A program made the translations under genes and the position numbers. The notes under the pieces were generated by a model, which made no database searches, was not told where the DNA came from, and saw only the letters and a program-made list of their open reading frames with translations. DNA of 64,000 bases from NCBI RefSeq assembly GCF_029392895.1, contig NZ_CP114200.1, positions 1,948,501 through 2,012,500 on the forward strand, read 5' to 3'. This DNA is from Streptomyces sp. 71268 (GTDB lineage Bacteria; Actinomycetota; Actinomycetes; Streptomycetales; Streptomycetaceae). Below are positions 60,732 to 64,000 of the stretch, in pieces (the stretch's first letter is position 1; each line of letters begins with the position of its first letter).

Positions 60732-61430
60732 CTACGAGGCGGGCTGCAAAAGCCCACCGAGCGCGTTGCAGGCGGCGACGACACGCTGCACCTCACGCCG
60801 CGACATTCCGGCAGCGACCGGCAGCGCCAGGGACTCGTCAGCGGCCCGCTCGGTCTCGACCAGCCACACGTCACGCCGGAACGCCGCACTTCGGTGCACC
60901 GGGGTCTGCACGGGAACCCGGCAGTCGACGCCGCGGGAGCGCAGGGCGCGGGCGAACGCGTCCCGGTCCGGCCTGCCGTTGCCCGGCACCCGCACCACGT
61001 ACTGCTGGAACCCGTGCGCCACCGCGGAACACGTCGGCGGGGTGAGAACGCCCGTGAGTCGGGCGCTCAGATATCGGGCGTGCTGCTGCCGTCGCGCGAT
61101 GTCGGCTGCCGGCTCGGCGGACAGGCCGTGCCCGATGACCGCGAGCTGGTGCCGCTGGCCCAGCTCGGCCAGGCGGGCCAGGTCCGCGGGGTGACCGAAG
61201 GTGTGAACGGCCACGACGGCCCGCGTCCGCTCGGTCACCACGGCTTCCACGGCCGCGGGAGCGAGGCAGAAGGACGCCGGTTCTATATCGGCGAACACCG
61301 GCTCCGCCCCGAGGGCCAGCACCACGTGGGCGGTCTCGCACACGTCGTACGAGGGCACGATCACCTCGTCGCCGGCCCGCACGCCTGCCCGCGCCAACTC
61401 ATGTCGCAGCTCATCCGCTGGAGTCCCCAT
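60732..61430 (-). CDS. Internally truncated DegT/DnrJ/EryC1-family protein, probably inactive
   Basis: 232 residues against 360-400 for the family. The N-terminal part (GVRAGDEVIVPSYDVCETAHVV, FADIEPASFCLAP, VAVHTFGHPADLARLAEL) and C-terminal part (YVVRVPGNGRPDRDAFARAL, GVDCRVPVQTPVHRSAAF, VVAACNALGGLL) match DegT-type PLP aminotransferases, but the middle is missing. The protein jumps from AVIGHGLSAEP straight to DIARRQQHARYLSARL, losing the PLP lysine, and the Asp before it is His. It is therefore unlikely to be an aminotransferase. Start ATG 61430 is preferred over 61448; no good ribosome site precedes either. It lies in the spacer between the rrn terminator and tRNA-Thr. Confidence 0.7.
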   Translation of the reverse strand: MGTPADELRHELARAGVRAGDEVIVPSYDVCETAHVVLALGAEPVFADIEPASFCLAPAAVEAVVTERTRAVVAVHTFGHPADLARLAELGQRHQLAVIGHGLSAEPAADIARRQQHARYLSARLTGVLTPPTCSAVAHGFQQYVVRVPGNGRPDRDAFARALRSRGVDCRVPVQTPVHRSAAFRRDVWLVETERAADESLALPVAAGMSRREVQRVVAACNALGGLLQPAS

Positions 61431-61483
61431 AGGCCGGATGGTGCCCATCAAATATGAACGCCGAGTGGCCTGCAACACAACGC

Positions 61484-61525
61484 AGAAGAGCCTTGTTAGG
61501 ACCAGGGTCCTAACAAGGCTCTTCT
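61484..61525 (-). terminator. rRNA operon terminator
   Basis: A 20-bp perfect inverted repeat (61484-61503 with 61506-61525, starting AGAAGAGCCTTG), just beyond the 5S gene. The arms are far less GC-rich than the surroundings, typical of rrn terminators in Streptomyces. Confidence 0.92.
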
Positions 61526-61530
61526 CAAAA

Positions 61531-61652
61531 GGAGTTCGGCGGCGTCCTACTCTCCCACAGGGTCCCCCCTGCAGTACCATCGGCGCTGAAAGGCTTAGCT
61601 TCCGGGTTCGGAATGTAACCGGGCGTTTCCCTAACGCAATAACCACCGAAAC
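61531..61652 (-). rRNA. rrf: 5S ribosomal RNA
   Basis: On the minus strand it starts GTTTCGGTGG and ends GCCGCCGAACTCC, with the conserved CCGAACCCGGAAGCTAAG core. Ends are approximate; Streptomyces 5S is about 120 nt. Confidence 0.95.
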
Positions 61653-61722
61653 ACTATGAAATAAACCAACCAGACAATGACACGGTCGTTATTTCAGAAC
61701 TAACACAGTGAACGCGAGCAAC

Positions 61723-64000
<2,278 letters not shown>

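Overview
The window is chromosomal DNA from a Streptomyces-type actinomycete. The evidence is very high GC with strong third-position GC bias, GTG starts, and a gene order that (from memory, not a search) follows the conserved rrn - osaC/osaA/osaB - ftsK - rimO/pgsA/cinA/clgR - dps - nei2/lhr - recA/recX - gluABCD - miaB/miaA - dapF - rshA block of the S. coelicolor core chromosome. It is mainly a housekeeping and signalling region, not a genomic island.

Layout. 0-3 kb: a (p)ppGpp synthetase/hydrolase homologue (rshA) that runs off the left edge. 3-10 kb: dapF, a small membrane protein, miaA, two small genes (one an antitoxin-like protein), a class III extradiol-dioxygenase-like protein and miaB. 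10-16 kb: a membrane-anchored TAXI-type binding protein, then a divergent ROK protein / GH38 alpha-mannosidase pair. 16-23 kb: the two-component pair gluR-gluK, divergent from the glutamate ABC transporter gluABCD. 23.6-27.3 kb: an FAD monooxygenase, then a sulfur module (cysteine-rich leader peptide, cysteine dioxygenase, rhodanese). 27.5-31.7 kb: recX-recA, an AI-2E family permease, a DUF3046 protein. 31.7-41.2 kb: an uncharacterised protein, azlC-azlD with an AraC regulator, the large helicase Lhr and a Nei-type DNA glycosylase. 41.3-43.9 kb: a probably decayed membrane-protein gene, a Dps ferritin, clgR. 44-50.7 kb: cinA, pgsA, rimO, a RodZ-like protein and ftsK. 51-60.5 kb: the osmoadaptation proteins OsaB, OsaA (ten tandem 92-residue HAMP-type repeats) and OsaC. 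60.5-64 kb: tRNA-Thr(GGT), a truncated DegT-family protein, 5S rRNA and the 3' part of 23S rRNA, cut by the right edge.

The most unusual property is a family of GC-rich short tandem repeats, based on the heptamer CCCCGTG (= CACGGGG), scattered through at least ten places. Most are intergenic, but some lie inside rshA and the dioxygenase-like gene. The G-rich strand has G4 runs with 3-nt CAC loops, so the perfect arrays are strong G-quadruplex candidates. A separate perfect 8-bp array (almost 23 copies) lies at 31.2-31.4 kb. I see no CRISPR array, prophage, insertion sequence or integron.
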